A stretch of DNA of 64,000 bases from Type-B symbiont of Plautia stali (GCA_001485295.1 BBOA01000002.1:62001-126000), one strand, 5' to 3'; numbered from the stretch's first letter, positions 10,489-21,045 are shown. The notes: generated by a model from the sequence alone, not told the origin. Numbers and translations are program-made.

Positions 10489-10754
10489 CATGACCTCTTA
10501 GTTGTGATCCGGCGGGTCAGACGTAGAGCGCTTCTCATCAGGCTGATCGACCATTTGCATCCGGACAGTGCGCGACGCCTCGCATATCTTAAGTACACTG
10601 CGGGTGCTGCACACTGGGCGTCAACAACTGACTGAAGTCAGTCATACCTGACCAAACAGGCTCACGATGTCCTTTGCTCCACCGGGACATTATTCACCGC
10701 AAGAGTTTACAGAATTGTTAATAAACTGCAAATAGCGATGCCAAGAATCTCTAG
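10489..10754. other. lpdA promoter region
   Basis: Non-coding spacer between aceF and lpdA. It holds a short palindrome near 10630 (TGACTGAAGTCAGTCA). An independent lpd promoter is expected here by analogy with E. coli, but I could not pick the hexamers with confidence. Confidence 0.5.
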
Positions 10755-10784
10755 AATCAAGGCCGGCGATTGCTGGCCTTGATT
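10755..10784 (-). terminator. hairpin after aceF
   Basis: AATCAAGGCC and GGCCTTGATT form a perfect 10-bp stem five bases past the aceF stop. There is no long T run, so it may be a partial terminator or an RNA stabiliser between aceF and lpdA. Confidence 0.7.
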
Positions 10785-10788
10785 ATAC

Positions 10789-12321
10789 TTACATCACCAG
10801 ACGGCGAATGTCGGACAACATATTGCCGATGATGGTGATGAAACGCGCACTATCCGCTCCGTCGATCACGCGGTGGTCGAAGGAGAGCGAGATAGGCATC
10901 ATCAGACGCGGCACGAACTCTTTACCGTTCCACACCGGCTCCATCGCTGACTTGGAGACGCCGAGGATAGCCACTTCTGGCGCGTTGACGATCGGCGCGA
11001 AGTGCGTGGTACCGAGGCCGCCCAAGCTGGAGATGGTGAAGCAGCCGCCCTGCACGTCCCTAGAGGTCAGCTTACCGTCGCGCGCTTTCTTCGAGGTCGC
11101 CATTAGCTCGCGAGACAGCTCGGTGATGCCTTTCTTGTTCACGTCTTTGAAGACCGGAACCACCAAGCCGTTCGGCGTATCGACCGCTACGCCGATGTTG
11201 ATATATTTCTTCAGCGTCAGGCGCTGCGCATCTTCCGACAGCGAGCTGTTGAAGCGCGGCATCTGCTCCAGCGCGGCCGCAACGGCTTTCATGATGAACA
11301 CCACCGGGGTGTACTTCACGTCCAGCTTGTGCTTCTCCGCCTCGGCGTTCTGCTGCTTACGGAACGCTTCCAGATCGGTGATGTCGGTTTTATCGAAGTG
11401 CGTAACGTGCGGGATCACTACCCAGTTGCGGCTCAGGTTCGCGCCCGAAATTTTCTGGATGCGGCCCAGCTCCACTTCTTCCACTTCGCCGAACTTGCTG
11501 AAGTCCACTTTCGGCCACGGCAGCAGGCCTAGCAGGCTTCCGCCGCTGGCGGCGGAAGCCGACGCCGCTTCGGCGCGTTTCACCGCGCCCTTTACGTAAC
11601 TCTGCACGTCTTCTTTCAGTATGCGGCCTTTACGACCGGTGCCTTTCACCTTCGCCAAGTTAACGCCGAACTCGCGCGCTAGACGACGGATAACCGGCGT
11701 GGCGTGCACGTAAGCGTCGTTCTCGGCGAAGTCGCTCTTCGCATCAGCATTCGGCGCAGCGGCAGGCGCTTCGGCATTCGCTGCGCTTTCCACTTCGAAG
11801 ACCATGATCAGCGAGCTGGTGCTCACTTTATCGCCGATAGCAACTTTCAGCTCTTTGACGGTGCCGGCGAACGGCGCAGGCACTTCTATTGAGGCTTTGT
11901 CGCCTTCAACTACGATCAGCGACTGCTCGGCTTGCACTTTATCACCGACTTTCACCAGCACTTTGGTAACTTCCACTTCGTCGCTGCCGATATCCGGCAC
12001 GTTGACCTCTTTCTCGCCTGCGATCGCCGCCGTTGCTGAGGTCGCAGCTTCTTTCACTTCCGGCTTCGCCCCCGCTGCCGGCGCTCCGCCTTCCGCTTCG
12101 AAGATCATAATCAGCGAGCCGGTTTCGACTTTGTCGCCGGTCGAGATTTTGATCTCTTTCACCACGCCCGCCTGCGGCGAGGGCACTTCCATTGAGGCTT
12201 TGTCGCCTTCAACTACGATCAGCGACTGCTCGGTTTCCACCTTGTCGCCAACCTTCACTAGAATCTCGGTGACTTCAGCTTCATCAGACCCGATATCCAG
12301 TACTTTAATTTCAGTAGCCAT
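10789..12321 (-). CDS. aceF: pyruvate dehydrogenase E2, dihydrolipoyl acetyltransferase (two lipoyl domains)
   Basis: Core subunit of the pyruvate dehydrogenase complex, transferring acetyl groups to CoA. The 510 residues contain two lipoyl domains (EGDKAS with lipoyl lysines near residues 41 and 142), Ala/Pro-rich linkers, the E1/E3-binding domain at about 203-245 ([14 protein letters not shown]) and the catalytic domain from about 280 with the active-site HRVIDG near 483. E. coli AceF has three lipoyl domains and about 630 residues, so one repeat is missing here. The start ATG is clear. It is 17 bases downstream of aceE in the pdhR-aceEF-lpdA operon. Function is expected to be retained because one lipoyl domain is known to suffice. 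Confidence 0.96.
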   Translation of the reverse strand: MATEIKVLDIGSDEAEVTEILVKVGDKVETEQSLIVVEGDKASMEVPSPQAGVVKEIKISTGDKVETGSLIMIFEAEGGAPAAGAKPEVKEAATSATAAIAGEKEVNVPDIGSDEVEVTKVLVKVGDKVQAEQSLIVVEGDKASIEVPAPFAGTVKELKVAIGDKVSTSSLIMVFEVESAANAEAPAAAPNADAKSDFAENDAYVHATPVIRRLAREFGVNLAKVKGTGRKGRILKEDVQSYVKGAVKRAEAASASAASGGSLLGLLPWPKVDFSKFGEVEEVELGRIQKISGANLSRNWVVIPHVTHFDKTDITDLEAFRKQQNAEAEKHKLDVKYTPVVFIMKAVAAALEQMPRFNSSLSEDAQRLTLKKYINIGVAVDTPNGLVVPVFKDVNKKGITELSRELMATSKKARDGKLTSRDVQGGCFTISSLGGLGTTHFAPIVNAPEVAILGVSKSAMEPVWNGKEFVPRLMMPISLSFDHRVIDGADSARFITIIGNMLSDIRRLVM

Positions 12322-12338
12322 TACTCTTTTTTACCTCT

Positions 12339-15005
12339 TTAAGCCAGACGCGGGTTAACTTTATCGGCATCGATGTCGAACTTAACGATCGCGTCCGCCA
12401 CCACTTTCTTGTCGATTTCGCCAAGTTTAGCCAGCTCGCCTAGCGCAGCCACCACCACGTAGGAGGCGTCCACTTCGAAGTAGTGACGCAGGTTTTCACG
12501 GCTGTCAGAGAGGCCGAAGCCGTCGGTGCCCAGCACGCGATAGTCGCTGGCCGGCACATAGCTGCGAACTTGTTCGGCGAACAGCTTCATGTAATCGGTC
12601 GATGCCACCGCCGGCGCGTCGTTCATCACCTGAGCGATGTACGGCACGCGTGCTTCTTCGGTCGGGTGCAGCATGTTCCAGCGCTCGCAGTCCTGACCGT
12701 CGCGCGCCAGTTCGGTGAACGAGGTGACGCTGTAGACGTCGGAGCTGATACCGTACTCTTTCGCTAGGATCTGCGCCGCTTCACGCACGTGACGCAGGAT
12801 AGAGCCTGAGCCCAGCAGCTGCACTTTGCCTTTGCTGCCTTGCACGGTTTTCAGCTTGTAGATACCCTTGCGGATACCTTCTTCGGCGCCTTCCGGCATC
12901 GCTGGCATGTGGTAATTTTCGTTCAGCGTGGTGATGTAATAGTAAACGTTCTCTTGCGCTTCGCCGTACATACGCATCAGACCGTCATGCATGATGACCG
13001 CAACTTCGTACGCATAGGCCGGATCGTAAGAGATACAATTCGGGATGGTCAGCGACTGAATATGGCTGTGGCCATCTTCGTGCTGTAGACCTTCGCCGTT
13101 CAGCGTGGTACGGCCGGAGGTGCCTCCTACTAGGAAGCCGCGCGCCTGATGATCGCCCGCTAGCCACATCAGGTCGCCGATGCGCTGGAAACCGAACATG
13201 GAGTAGTAGATGTAGAACGGGATCATCGGTAGGTTGTTAGTGCTGTAAGAGGTTGCCGCCGCCAGCCAAGATGAGCCTGCGCCCAGCTCGTTGATCCCTT
13301 CCTGCAGAATGTGGCCTTTCTCGTCTTCTTTATAGTAAGCAACCTGCTCGCGGTCCTGCGGCATGTACTGCTGGCCGTTCGGGCTGTAGATGCCAATCTG
13401 ACGGAACAGACCTTCCATACCGAAGGTACGAGCTTCGTCCGCGAGGATCGGCACCAGACGATCTTTGATCGACTTGTTTTTCAGCATCATGTTCAGGGCG
13501 CGCACGAAGGCGATAGTGGTCGAGATCTCTTTACTCTGCTCTTCCAGCAGCGCCTTGAACTCTTCCAGCTTTGGTATTTCCAGTTTTTCAGTGAACTGCG
13601 CCTGACGGGTCGGCAGATAGCCGCCCAGCTTCTCGCGCTGGCCGTGTAGGTAGTTGTACTCTTCGGAACCTTTCTCGAAGGTAACGTACGGCAGCTCTTC
13701 GATTTTTTCGTCGGCAACCGGCACGTTGAAGCGATCGCGGATGTAGCGAACGCCATCCATGTTCATCTTCTTGACCTGGTGCGCGATGTTTTTGCCTTCT
13801 GCAGTGTCGCCCATACCATAGCCTTTAATGGTATGCGCTAGAATCAGCGTCGGCTGATCTTTGGTCTCCTGCGCTTTCTTCAGTGCCGCGTAGATTTTCT
13901 TCGGATCGTGGCCGCCGCGGTTCAGGGCGAAGATTTCTTCGTCTGACCACTCTTTAACCAGCTCTACGGTCTCCGGGTATTTGCCGAAGAAGTGCTCACG
14001 CACGTAGGCGCCGTCGCGGGATTTAAAGGTCTGATAGTCGCCGTCGACGGTTTCGTTCATCAGCTGGATCAGTTTGCCGCTGGTGTCTTTCTTTAGCAGC
14101 TCGTCCCAGCGACCGCCCCAGATCACTTTGATCACGTTCCAGCCGGCGCCCGCGAAGATGCCTTGCAGTTCATTGATGATCTTACCGTTGCCGGTTACCG
14201 GACCGTCCAGACGTTGCAGGTTACAGTTGATGATGAACACCAAGTTGTCTAGCTTCTCGCGGGTGGCGATGGTGATCGCGCCTTTGGATTCCGGCTCATC
14301 CATCTCGCCGTCGCCGAGGAAGGCGTAAACGGTCTGGTTAGAGGTGTCTTTCAGGCCACGATGCTCCAGATACTTTAGGAACTTCGCCTGATAGATGGCG
14401 TTCAACGGACCCAGACCCATTGAAACGGTCGGGAACTGCCAGAAGTCTGGCATCAGTTTCGGGTGTGGGTAAGATGAGAGGCCGTTGCCGTGCACTTCCT
14501 GACGGAAGTTGTTCATCTGTTCTTCGGTCAGACGACCTTCAAGGAAGGCGCGTGAGTAGATCCCCGGCGAGATATGACCTTGGAAGTAAACCAGATCGCC
14601 GCCGTCTTTGTCGCTGCGAGCGCGGAAGAAGTGGTTAAAGCACACTTCATAGATGGTCGCGGAAGACTGGAATGAGGAAAGGTGGCCGCCCAGCTCCAGA
14701 TCTTTCTTTGAGGCGCGCAGCACCGAAACGATAGCGTTCCAGCGGATCGCGGAACGGATACGACGCTCCAGAGACGTGTTGCCCGGATACTCCGGCTCGT
14801 CTTCAACGGCAATAGAGTTGATATAGTTGCTGACGGTGTTACCGCATGCTGCCACTTTGACGCCACCTTTACGGGCCGCGCTCAGCACCTGATCGATCAG
14901 ATACTGCGCACGCTCAACACCTTCTTCACGGATGACCGATTCGATCGCCTGTAGCCAGTCACGAGTTTCGATCGGATCCACGTCATTCTGTAAACGTTCT
15001 GACAT
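12339..15005 (-). CDS. aceE: pyruvate dehydrogenase E1 component
   Basis: Thiamine-diphosphate enzyme that decarboxylates pyruvate and acetylates the E2 lipoyl groups. The protein is 888 residues against 887 in E. coli, and similar from MSERLQNDVDPIETRDW to the end. The ThDP/Mg motif begins at GDGEMDEPESKGAI around residue 230, and the HEDGHSH active-site loop is present. It lies 121 bases downstream of pdhR, which represses the operon. No interruptions are seen. Product enters the TCA cycle through the neighbouring acnB pathway. Confidence 0.98.
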   Translation of the reverse strand: MSERLQNDVDPIETRDWLQAIESVIREEGVERAQYLIDQVLSAARKGGVKVAACGNTVSNYINSIAVEDEPEYPGNTSLERRIRSAIRWNAIVSVLRASKKDLELGGHLSSFQSSATIYEVCFNHFFRARSDKDGGDLVYFQGHISPGIYSRAFLEGRLTEEQMNNFRQEVHGNGLSSYPHPKLMPDFWQFPTVSMGLGPLNAIYQAKFLKYLEHRGLKDTSNQTVYAFLGDGEMDEPESKGAITIATREKLDNLVFIINCNLQRLDGPVTGNGKIINELQGIFAGAGWNVIKVIWGGRWDELLKKDTSGKLIQLMNETVDGDYQTFKSRDGAYVREHFFGKYPETVELVKEWSDEEIFALNRGGHDPKKIYAALKKAQETKDQPTLILAHTIKGYGMGDTAEGKNIAHQVKKMNMDGVRYIRDRFNVPVADEKIEELPYVTFEKGSEEYNYLHGQREKLGGYLPTRQAQFTEKLEIPKLEEFKALLEEQSKEISTTIAFVRALNMMLKNKSIKDRLVPILADEARTFGMEGLFRQIGIYSPNGQQYMPQDREQVAYYKEDEKGHILQEGINELGAGSSWLAAATSYSTNNLPMIPFYIYYSMFGFQRIGDLMWLAGDHQARGFLVGGTSGRTTLNGEGLQHEDGHSHIQSLTIPNCISYDPAYAYEVAVIMHDGLMRMYGEAQENVYYYITTLNENYHMPAMPEGAEEGIRKGIYKLKTVQGSKGKVQLLGSGSILRHVREAAQILAKEYGISSDVYSVTSFTELARDGQDCERWNMLHPTEEARVPYIAQVMNDAPAVASTDYMKLFAEQVRSYVPASDYRVLGTDGFGLSDSRENLRHYFEVDASYVVVAALGELAKLGEIDKKVVADAIVKFDIDADKVNPRLA

Positions 15006-15126
15006 GGGGGTATTCCTTATCTGTGTCTAATACGTTGAATTGTCTGGATCCTGTCTCCATGTACTTTGTTGCCAAAGCATAAGGAGACAGGCCCGTCGTT
15101 GATATCCGCGCGTTCGTTGCCGCGCG

Positions 15127-15891
15127 TTATTCCTTACGTTGCTGTAAACGACGTAGGGAGCGTTCACGACGAGTTTGCTCCCGACTTCTGTCCAGCAAGA
15201 TTTCCTCTATGAACGCCAAGTGACGGTGCGAAGCCTCGCGCGCCTGTTCCGGCTCGCGAGCGACAATCGCCTCGAAAATACTGGCGCGGTGACCGCTCAC
15301 TTTCGCCAGCATTTCCCGGCGGGAGTAGAGCAATTCAAAATTATGTCGAACGTTTTGTTCCAGCATCGGCCTCATCGAGCGCAGCAAATGCAGCAGTACC
15401 ACATTATGGGCAGCTTCTGTGACAGCGATCTGATACTGCATCACCGCATTCGCCTCAGCGTCGAGGTCGCCGCTTTCCTGCGCCTGCTGTATCTGCACAT
15501 GGCAGTGGCGGATACGCTCAATATCCTCTTCCGTGCCGCGCAGCGCCGCGTAATAAGCCGCGATGCCCTCAAGCGCATGGCGCGTTTCCAGCAGATCGAA
15601 CTGAGATTCAGGATTCTTAGTGAGCAGGCTGACGAGCGGATCGCTCAGGCTTTGCCAGAGATGCTGCTGTATGAAGGTGCCGCCGCCCTGACGTCGCAGC
15701 AGAAGCCCTTTCGCTTCCAGACGCTGTATCGCTTCGCGAAGGGATGGACGTGAGACATCAAACTGTTTGGCGAGTTCACGCTCAGGAAGCAGCTTCTCGC
15801 CAGGACGCAGCGTCCCTTCCACGATCAGAGATTCTAGCTGCTGCTCTATGGCGTCAGAGAGCTTGGGTTGGCGAATCTTACTGTAAGCCAT
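15127..15891 (-). CDS. pdhR: pyruvate dehydrogenase operon repressor
   Basis: GntR/FadR-type transcription repressor that responds to pyruvate and controls pdhR-aceEF-lpdA and respiratory genes. The protein has 254 residues, the E. coli length. An N-terminal winged helix is visible ([38 protein letters not shown]), then an all-helical FCD ligand domain with conserved [14 protein letters not shown] and AVTEAAHN. First gene of the operon. A perfect operator lies 33 bases upstream, so autoregulation is probably retained. Intact. Confidence 0.97.
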   Translation of the reverse strand: MAYSKIRQPKLSDAIEQQLESLIVEGTLRPGEKLLPERELAKQFDVSRPSLREAIQRLEAKGLLLRRQGGGTFIQQHLWQSLSDPLVSLLTKNPESQFDLLETRHALEGIAAYYAALRGTEEDIERIRHCHVQIQQAQESGDLDAEANAVMQYQIAVTEAAHNVVLLHLLRSMRPMLEQNVRHNFELLYSRREMLAKVSGHRASIFEAIVAREPEQAREASHRHLAFIEEILLDRSREQTRRERSLRRLQQRKE

Positions 15892-15923
15892 CTTGCCTTC
15901 TTATTAAGCCGCTGTCCGAAGTA

Positions 15924-15940
15924 AATTGGTAATACCAATT
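15924..15940. promoter_or_regulatory. PdhR operator
   Basis: AATTGGT-AAT-ACCAATT is a perfect palindrome matching the known PdhR consensus, placed just upstream of pdhR where the autoregulatory site lies in E. coli. Confidence 0.9.
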
Positions 15941-16395
15941 CTAAAAAGTTGGCCGTAAAGTAACAAAGTATTCACCTTGTGTCTATGATGACGCCGGCCA
16001 CAAAGCTAGGCATACAGGGCGCTGGGCGCACTTAAGTGACCGACCTAAAACTGGAAATGGCGCGCCAGGCGCAATGTTAAATCTCGCTACTTTTACCAAA
16101 ACTTACACTACGTTGAGTGTCATGTTACCGCTCGCCATAAGGCAACTTTATTCGTCTTTGACGTTAATTCATGGCAGAACTGGCGCAGGCGGCAGTATGA
16201 CGGCGGCGAGGCTTCTTAATACGAAAAGCGAAAGCAGGTGCAAAGCGCACCGCATATCACTATTCTTGTCGCCAAGGTAGCATCCGCTTGCAGAGAAGGC
16301 GACTGATACCGTAAATAGATCAATACGTTATTGTAACCACTTCCTGACAGCCATTGCGTGCTGCAATAGAAGAATTAAAACAACATGAGGTTTGT
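15941..16395. other. pdhR-aroP divergent intergenic region
   Basis: About 455 bases without a supported gene. It must carry the promoters of pdhR (leftward) and aroP (rightward). In E. coli aroP is repressed through TyrR boxes. I see only weak candidates (for example around 16075-16120) and do not call them. Confidence 0.5.
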
Positions 16396-17751
16396 ATGGA
16401 ACAACAGCACGGTGACCCGCTGAAACGTGGGTTGAAGAACCGCCATATTCAGCTGATTGCGCTGGGCGGCGCGATAGGCACCGGCTTGTTTCTGGGCAGC
16501 GCATCGGTGATCCAAGCCGCCGGTCCAAGCGTCATCCTCGGATACGCCATCGCCGGATTTATTGCCTTCTTGATTATGCGTCAGCTGGGAGAGATGGTAG
16601 TCGAGGAGCCGGTCGCCGGCAGCTTTAGCCACTTCGCCTATAAATACTGGGGCAATTTTGCCGGCTTCCTGTCGGGCTGGAACTACTGGGTGCTCTACGT
16701 GCTGGTGGCGATGGCCGAGCTGACCGCGGTCGGCAAATATATCCAGTTCTGGTGGCCGAATGTGCCCACCTGGCTCACCGCCGCCGTGTTCTTCGTGCTG
16801 ATTAACGCCATCAACCTAACTAACGTAAAAGTATACGGCGAGATGGAGTTCTGGTTCGCGATCGTCAAAGTGGTCGCGGTTATCGGCATGATCCTGTTTG
16901 GCGGCTGGCTGCTATTCAGCGGCACAGGCGGCGCGCAGGCCAGCGTTTTTAACCTTTGGGCGCAGGGCGGCTTTTTGCCGCACGGCTTCAGTGGGCTGGT
17001 GATGACGATGGCGGTGATTATGTTTTCTTTCGGCGGCCTAGAGCTGGTAGGGATTACTGCTGCAGAAGCGGATAACCCGGAACAGAGCATTCCCAAAGCC
17101 ACTAATCAGGTGATCTACCGCATCCTAATTTTCTATATCGGCTCGCTGGCGGTGCTGCTGTCGCTGATGCCCTGGACGCGCGTCACTTCCGATACCAGCC
17201 CTTTCGTGCTGATTTTCCATGAGTTGGGCGACGCGCTGGTAGCGAACGCGCTGAACGTGGTGATCCTGACCGCCGCGCTGTCGGTCTATAACAGCTGCGT
17301 TTACTGCAACAGCCGCATGCTGTTCGGCCTAGCGCAGCAGGGCAACGCGCCGCGAGCGCTGCTGAAAGTGAATCGTCGCGGTGTGCCGGTCGCCACTATT
17401 CTAGTTTCTGCCGTGGCGACCGCACTCTGCGTGCTGCTCAACTACCTGGTGCCTAGCGACGCCTTTGGCCTGCTGATGTCGCTGGTGGTCTCCGCGCTGG
17501 TGATCAACTGGGCGATGATCAGCATGGCGCACTTGAAGTTCCGCCGTAAGAAAGATCAGCAAGGCGTGACAACGCGATTCAAAGCGTTGCTCTATCCTTT
17601 CGGCAACTGGCTTTGCCTAGCGTTTATGGCGGCTATTCTGGTGAATATGCTGATGACGCCGGGTATGGCGATCTCAGTCTGGCTGATCCCAGTCTGGCTG
17701 GTTATCTTGACCATCGGCTACGTCATTAAAAACAAGGCGCAGCGCGCCTGA
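16396..17751 (+). CDS. aroP: general aromatic amino acid permease
   Basis: Inner-membrane APC-superfamily proton symporter for Phe, Tyr and Trp. From ATG 16396 (GAGG five bases upstream) there are 451 residues with about twelve transmembrane segments. The start is followed by KRGLKNRHIQLIALGGAIGTGLF, the consensus helix 1 of the amino-acid transporter family (written here only in part as RHIQLIALGGAIGTGLF), then SFSHFAYKYWG and the GGLELVGITAAEADNP loop. Monocistronic, followed by a strong terminator. Intact, which fits continued dependence on amino-acid uptake. Confidence 0.96.
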   Translation: MEQQHGDPLKRGLKNRHIQLIALGGAIGTGLFLGSASVIQAAGPSVILGYAIAGFIAFLIMRQLGEMVVEEPVAGSFSHFAYKYWGNFAGFLSGWNYWVLYVLVAMAELTAVGKYIQFWWPNVPTWLTAAVFFVLINAINLTNVKVYGEMEFWFAIVKVVAVIGMILFGGWLLFSGTGGAQASVFNLWAQGGFLPHGFSGLVMTMAVIMFSFGGLELVGITAAEADNPEQSIPKATNQVIYRILIFYIGSLAVLLSLMPWTRVTSDTSPFVLIFHELGDALVANALNVVILTAALSVYNSCVYCNSRMLFGLAQQGNAPRALLKVNRRGVPVATILVSAVATALCVLLNYLVPSDAFGLLMSLVVSALVINWAMISMAHLKFRRKKDQQGVTTRFKALLYPFGNWLCLAFMAAILVNMLMTPGMAISVWLIPVWLVILTIGYVIKNKAQRA

Positions 17752-17756
17752 CGCTC

Positions 17757-17788
17757 AGCCCGCCGACATAGGTCGGCGGGCTGTTTTC
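17757..17788 (+). terminator. aroP terminator
   Basis: AGCCCGCCGAC and GTCGGCGGGCT form an 11-bp perfect stem with a short loop, followed by GTTTTCTC, starting five bases after the aroP stop. Confidence 0.93.
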
Positions 17789-17918
17789 TCTCTCGATCCA
17801 GTTCACACTTTTCCTGCCGCGCCTGTTTTGTCCATCTTACTAGCTATTTGTTCCCAGTCATCCTGCTGATTTAGCATCGATAATGCCCTGCTCTTACCCA
17901 ACGCGTAGGATAACCACA

Positions 17919-18897
17919 ATGAAGGGTTTCGCCCTTTCTTTCCGCGAAAAGCTGGGTTACGGCATGGGCGATGCGGGCTGCAATATGATCGGCGGCGCCA
18001 TCACTAACGACCCGCGCGAACTCGTCTCCTATCAGTCCTATCATCTTGTGATAGTCGTTATCGCGACGCTGATCCTCTCCCTGTCGCTGCTGCCGATGGC
18101 GGAGTGGTTCAGTGGTAAGGACAAGGCGCGCGGCTATCAGCTGGCGATTAGGATGCTGGCGCTGATTGGGCTAGGGATGTTTCTCTTCTACTTCGCCATA
18201 CCATAGTGCGCAAGCGTATTCATCCGGCGGTGTCGACCCGTGACGATCTAAAAAACGATCTGCGAGAAGTGTGGAAAAACGACCAGTGGGTGCGCATTCT
18301 GCTGCTCATCTTCTGCAACGTCTGCTCTAGCTTTATCCGCATGGCCGCCACCATGTACTACGTCACCTAGATAATGCGCCAGAGTACGCACTTCGCCACA
18401 CTGTTTATCAGCCTCGGCGTCGTGGGCATGATGGTGGGCAGCACGCTGGCGAAGCTACTTACCGACCGCTGGTGCAAGCTGAAGGTCTTCTTCTAGACCA
18501 ATATCGCGCTGGCTCTCTTTTCCTGCCGGTTTTACTGGATCGATCCGCACACCACCGTCGCGGTGGTGGTCGCCTGCTTCCTGTTGAACATTCTGCACCA
18601 GATCCCGTCGCTACTGCACTAGTCGCTGATGGCCGACATTGATGGCTACAGCGAGTGGAAAACCGGCAAGCGGATCACCGGCATCAGCTTCTCCAGCAAC
18701 CTGTTTTTCCTCAAGGAGAGACTGGCGGTGGCAGGCGCGATAGTCGGCTTTTTACTTTCAATTTACGGCTATGACGCGTATGCGAAATAAAGGTGGACCG
18801 CGCGCTGATGCGCACCATTCAGGACGATCTCGCGCTGCGCCGTGCTAACTTCCGCGAACTGCATGACATTCGCCAGCACGACGGCGCCATCACCTAA
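17919..18897 (+). pseudogene. GPH-family (MelB/XynT-like) sugar symporter, broken
   Basis: ATG 17919 after TAGGA opens with SFREKLGYGMGDAGCN, the hallmark N-terminus of glycoside-pentoside-hexuronide:cation symporters. TAG codons at 18368, 18494 and 18620 each fall where relatives have Trp (YYVT-W-IM, KVFF-W-TN, LLH-W-SLMAD), and the GEWKTGKRITG-like signature survives at about 18655. There is an early frameshift near 18180-18205 and a deletion near 18720-18790. The stop is at 18895-18897. It was followed within 15 bases by a GH43 glycosidase gene, the usual xyloside or arabinoside uptake-hydrolysis pair. Not functional. Confidence 0.85.
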
Positions 18898-18911
18898 CCA
18901 AGAGAAGCGAA

Positions 18912-19715
18912 ATGACCACACTCTGGTTGAACCCTTTTATTGAGCAGCATGCCGATCCCTTTATCCTGCGCCATGAGCAGCACTGCTACTTTATCGCCTC
19001 CGCGCTCGCTTATGATAGGCTGGAGCTGCGTCGCTCCAGCACGCTGCCGGGACTGCGCCATACAGATCCGGTCGCCGTGTGGCATAAGCCAGGAACGGTC
19101 CCTGCAGCGAGCTGATCTGGGCGCCAGAGCTGCACCGCATCGATAATCAGTGGGTGATCTATTTCACCGCCGCGCCGACGCCGATCCGCTGAACGGACGC
19201 TGGCAGGCGCAGCGCCGGGTATTCAGCCAGTTCGAGAGCTTCGCGCTCGACGCCACGCACTTCGTACACTAGGGCAAATACAGGTATTTGTGGGCACAGA
19301 AAGATCCGGCAATTCCGGGCAACTCCAACCTCTATCTGGCAGAGCTCCTCAATCCTTGGACGCTGTGAAAGGCGCTCCGGCGATGCTGAGCTGACCGGAA
19401 TATGAATGGGAGTATGCCAGCTTCAGCGTCAATGAAGGTCCAGCGGTGATTAAGCACGGCGACTCCGCTAGCGCCACTGACGAAAACTATTGCATGGCGC
19501 TACTGTCGATCGACGGCGAGCAGGATCTGCTCAATCCCGCTAACTGGCGCAAAAAAGAGGATGTGCTGGTCTATCACGCACGCAACTACACGGAAATCGA
19601 AGGGGATCCGCTGTGGGATCCCAACCGTCATACCCGGCTGAAAAACTTCATCGGATGCGACAACGGCACGTCCGATTTTGGCGTCCTGCCTGCGGCTTAT
19701 ACCAGCGTGCTGTAG
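18912..19715 (+). pseudogene. glycoside hydrolase family 43, truncated and broken
   Basis: Starts at ATG 18912. NPFIEQHADPFI carries the GH43 catalytic base Asp motif, followed by LIWAPELHRIDNQWVIYFTA, then TAG at 19270 where H-W-GKYRYLWAQ is expected, and finally EGPAVIK with the catalytic Glu and [14 protein letters not shown]. Reading frames change at least twice. The 3' end stops against the 3' end of ampE at 19715/19716 with no spacer, showing that a deletion removed both ends. Likely an arabinofuranosidase or xylosidase acting on short oligosaccharides imported by the neighbouring symporter. Confidence 0.85.
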
Positions 19716-20438
19716 CGCCACGACGACGACCAGCACCAGCGAGATGCGTTTCGCCAGTGTTACCGCGATGCGGGGCGTTTCGACTTTATCCAGATACGGA
19801 TTGCGCTCCAGCGAAAACTGCATCAAGCTGGTCAGCACCGGATACTGCGAACGGTGACGATCGGTCAGCGCGGCAAACTAAGCCGGCAGCGCCTTTTCAC
19901 CGTGTTCCAGCAGCGCATAGGCGAGGCCCGCCAGCCGCTCCGGTATCTTAGTCCACGACGTGCAGCGGGCTGCCAACGCCTGACTGCGCGCGCTCAAGCG
20001 GCGAATGATGCTTCGCCAGCCAGCTCTGCCAGGCGCGCAGGAGAGCATAGCCCACCAACAATACCGGCCCGTAAGGGCCGCCCACCACTAGCCAGAACAT
20101 CAGCGCCAAGTAGAAACTAAAGTTAATCCACATCAGTGCGTTTTGCACCTCGCGCAGGAATTCGCGTTCGCTGCACTTTACCGGCACGCTGTGGATCAGC
20201 ATCAGCTCGGCCGCCATCGCCTGATGCGCCGCTACATCGTCAGCTGCGCGACGCTGAACAGCACGCCTTTCAGGCTCCAGATCACCATCGCGGTGATCTC
20301 CATCGCCAGCGTGTGCAGCAGCGAAAAACGACGGCGACGGCGAAACAGCGGCTCTAGCCGGTAAGCGAGCTGCCAGTGCTCGCCAAGTTCAAACAGCCGT
20401 TCCCAACCTAAGACCAGTAACAAGGAAAACAACGTCAT
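19716..20438 (-). pseudogene. ampE: AmpE inner-membrane protein, broken
   Basis: The ATG at 20438 begins [22 protein letters not shown], close to E. coli AmpE (first residues MTLFTTLLVL). TAG follows after about 68 codons. A second part ([39 protein letters not shown]) ends at VVD-stop where Asp-Trp-Val is expected, and a third part ([25 protein letters not shown]) ends at the junction with the GH43 remnant. Another TAG at 19878-19880 replaces Trp in ALPA-W-FA. AmpE is a poorly understood membrane partner of AmpD in beta-lactamase signalling. It cannot be made intact here. Confidence 0.88.
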
Positions 20439-20921
20439 AACCACTCCGAGAAATAAAAATGAAGTCTGCGCCAACAGTCGCTGATACTGTTCCCAGTCAA
20501 AAGCGTGCCCCGGATCGCTTTTGCGCGTCGGGGCAATGTCGCTGTCGCCGGTAATGCGTGAAGGCGTGATGGTATAGTGCTGCAACAGCAGCTGCGTGAC
20601 GGCGGCCAGCGCTTGATATTGCGCATCGGTGTACGGCAGTCCGCTGGTGCCTTCCAGCTCAATGTCAATAGAAAAATCGTTGCAGTTTTCGCGCCCCTGA
20701 TAACAGGAAACCTCGGCGTGCCAAGCGCGCTGATCGAAAGAGACATACTGGACGATCTTGCCGTCGCGGCGGATCAGGCAATACGCTGCCATCTGTAGAT
20801 GGGCGATATCGGCGAAATAGGGATGCGCGTCCAGCGGCAAATTGACGGTTAACAGCCTGTCGATCCACGGCCCACCGAATTCGCCCGGCGGGGGGCTGAT
20901 ATTGTGGATCACCAGCAGCAA
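20439..20921 (-). pseudogene. ampD: AmpD anhydro-muramyl amidase, N-truncated and fused in frame to ampE
   Basis: The frame reads [38 protein letters not shown] and [17 protein letters not shown], all as in cytoplasmic 1,6-anhydro-MurNAc-L-Ala amidase. About 30 N-terminal residues are missing. Of the zinc ligands, the first His (IHN) and the final Asp (RKSDPG) remain, but the second His (E. coli TGHCDIAP) is Asp here (TGDSDIAP). The ampD stop is gone, so the frame continues through the ampE ATG to 20232. An active enzyme is unlikely. In related bacteria loss of AmpD disturbs peptidoglycan recycling and de-represses ampC. Confidence 0.85.
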
Positions 20922-21045
20922 AGGGCATCTCCTATGCTGTTTTTCCCTAGCAGAGTCGGGCTGAGAATAACATGATTTATGATAATTTTTTGCAGTTTAA
21001 TACAGCGAAGGCGTCGCTATGTCGCTACTATGTTTAGGATATTAA

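Noticed and set aside
10808..11599. Plus-strand 263-codon frame opposite aceF
   Set aside because: Antisense shadow of a conserved gene, Ser-rich composition expected from reversed Ala/Lys codons.
16070..16130. TyrR box for aroP
   Set aside because: Partial matches to TGTAAA-N6-TTTACA only; none good enough to call.
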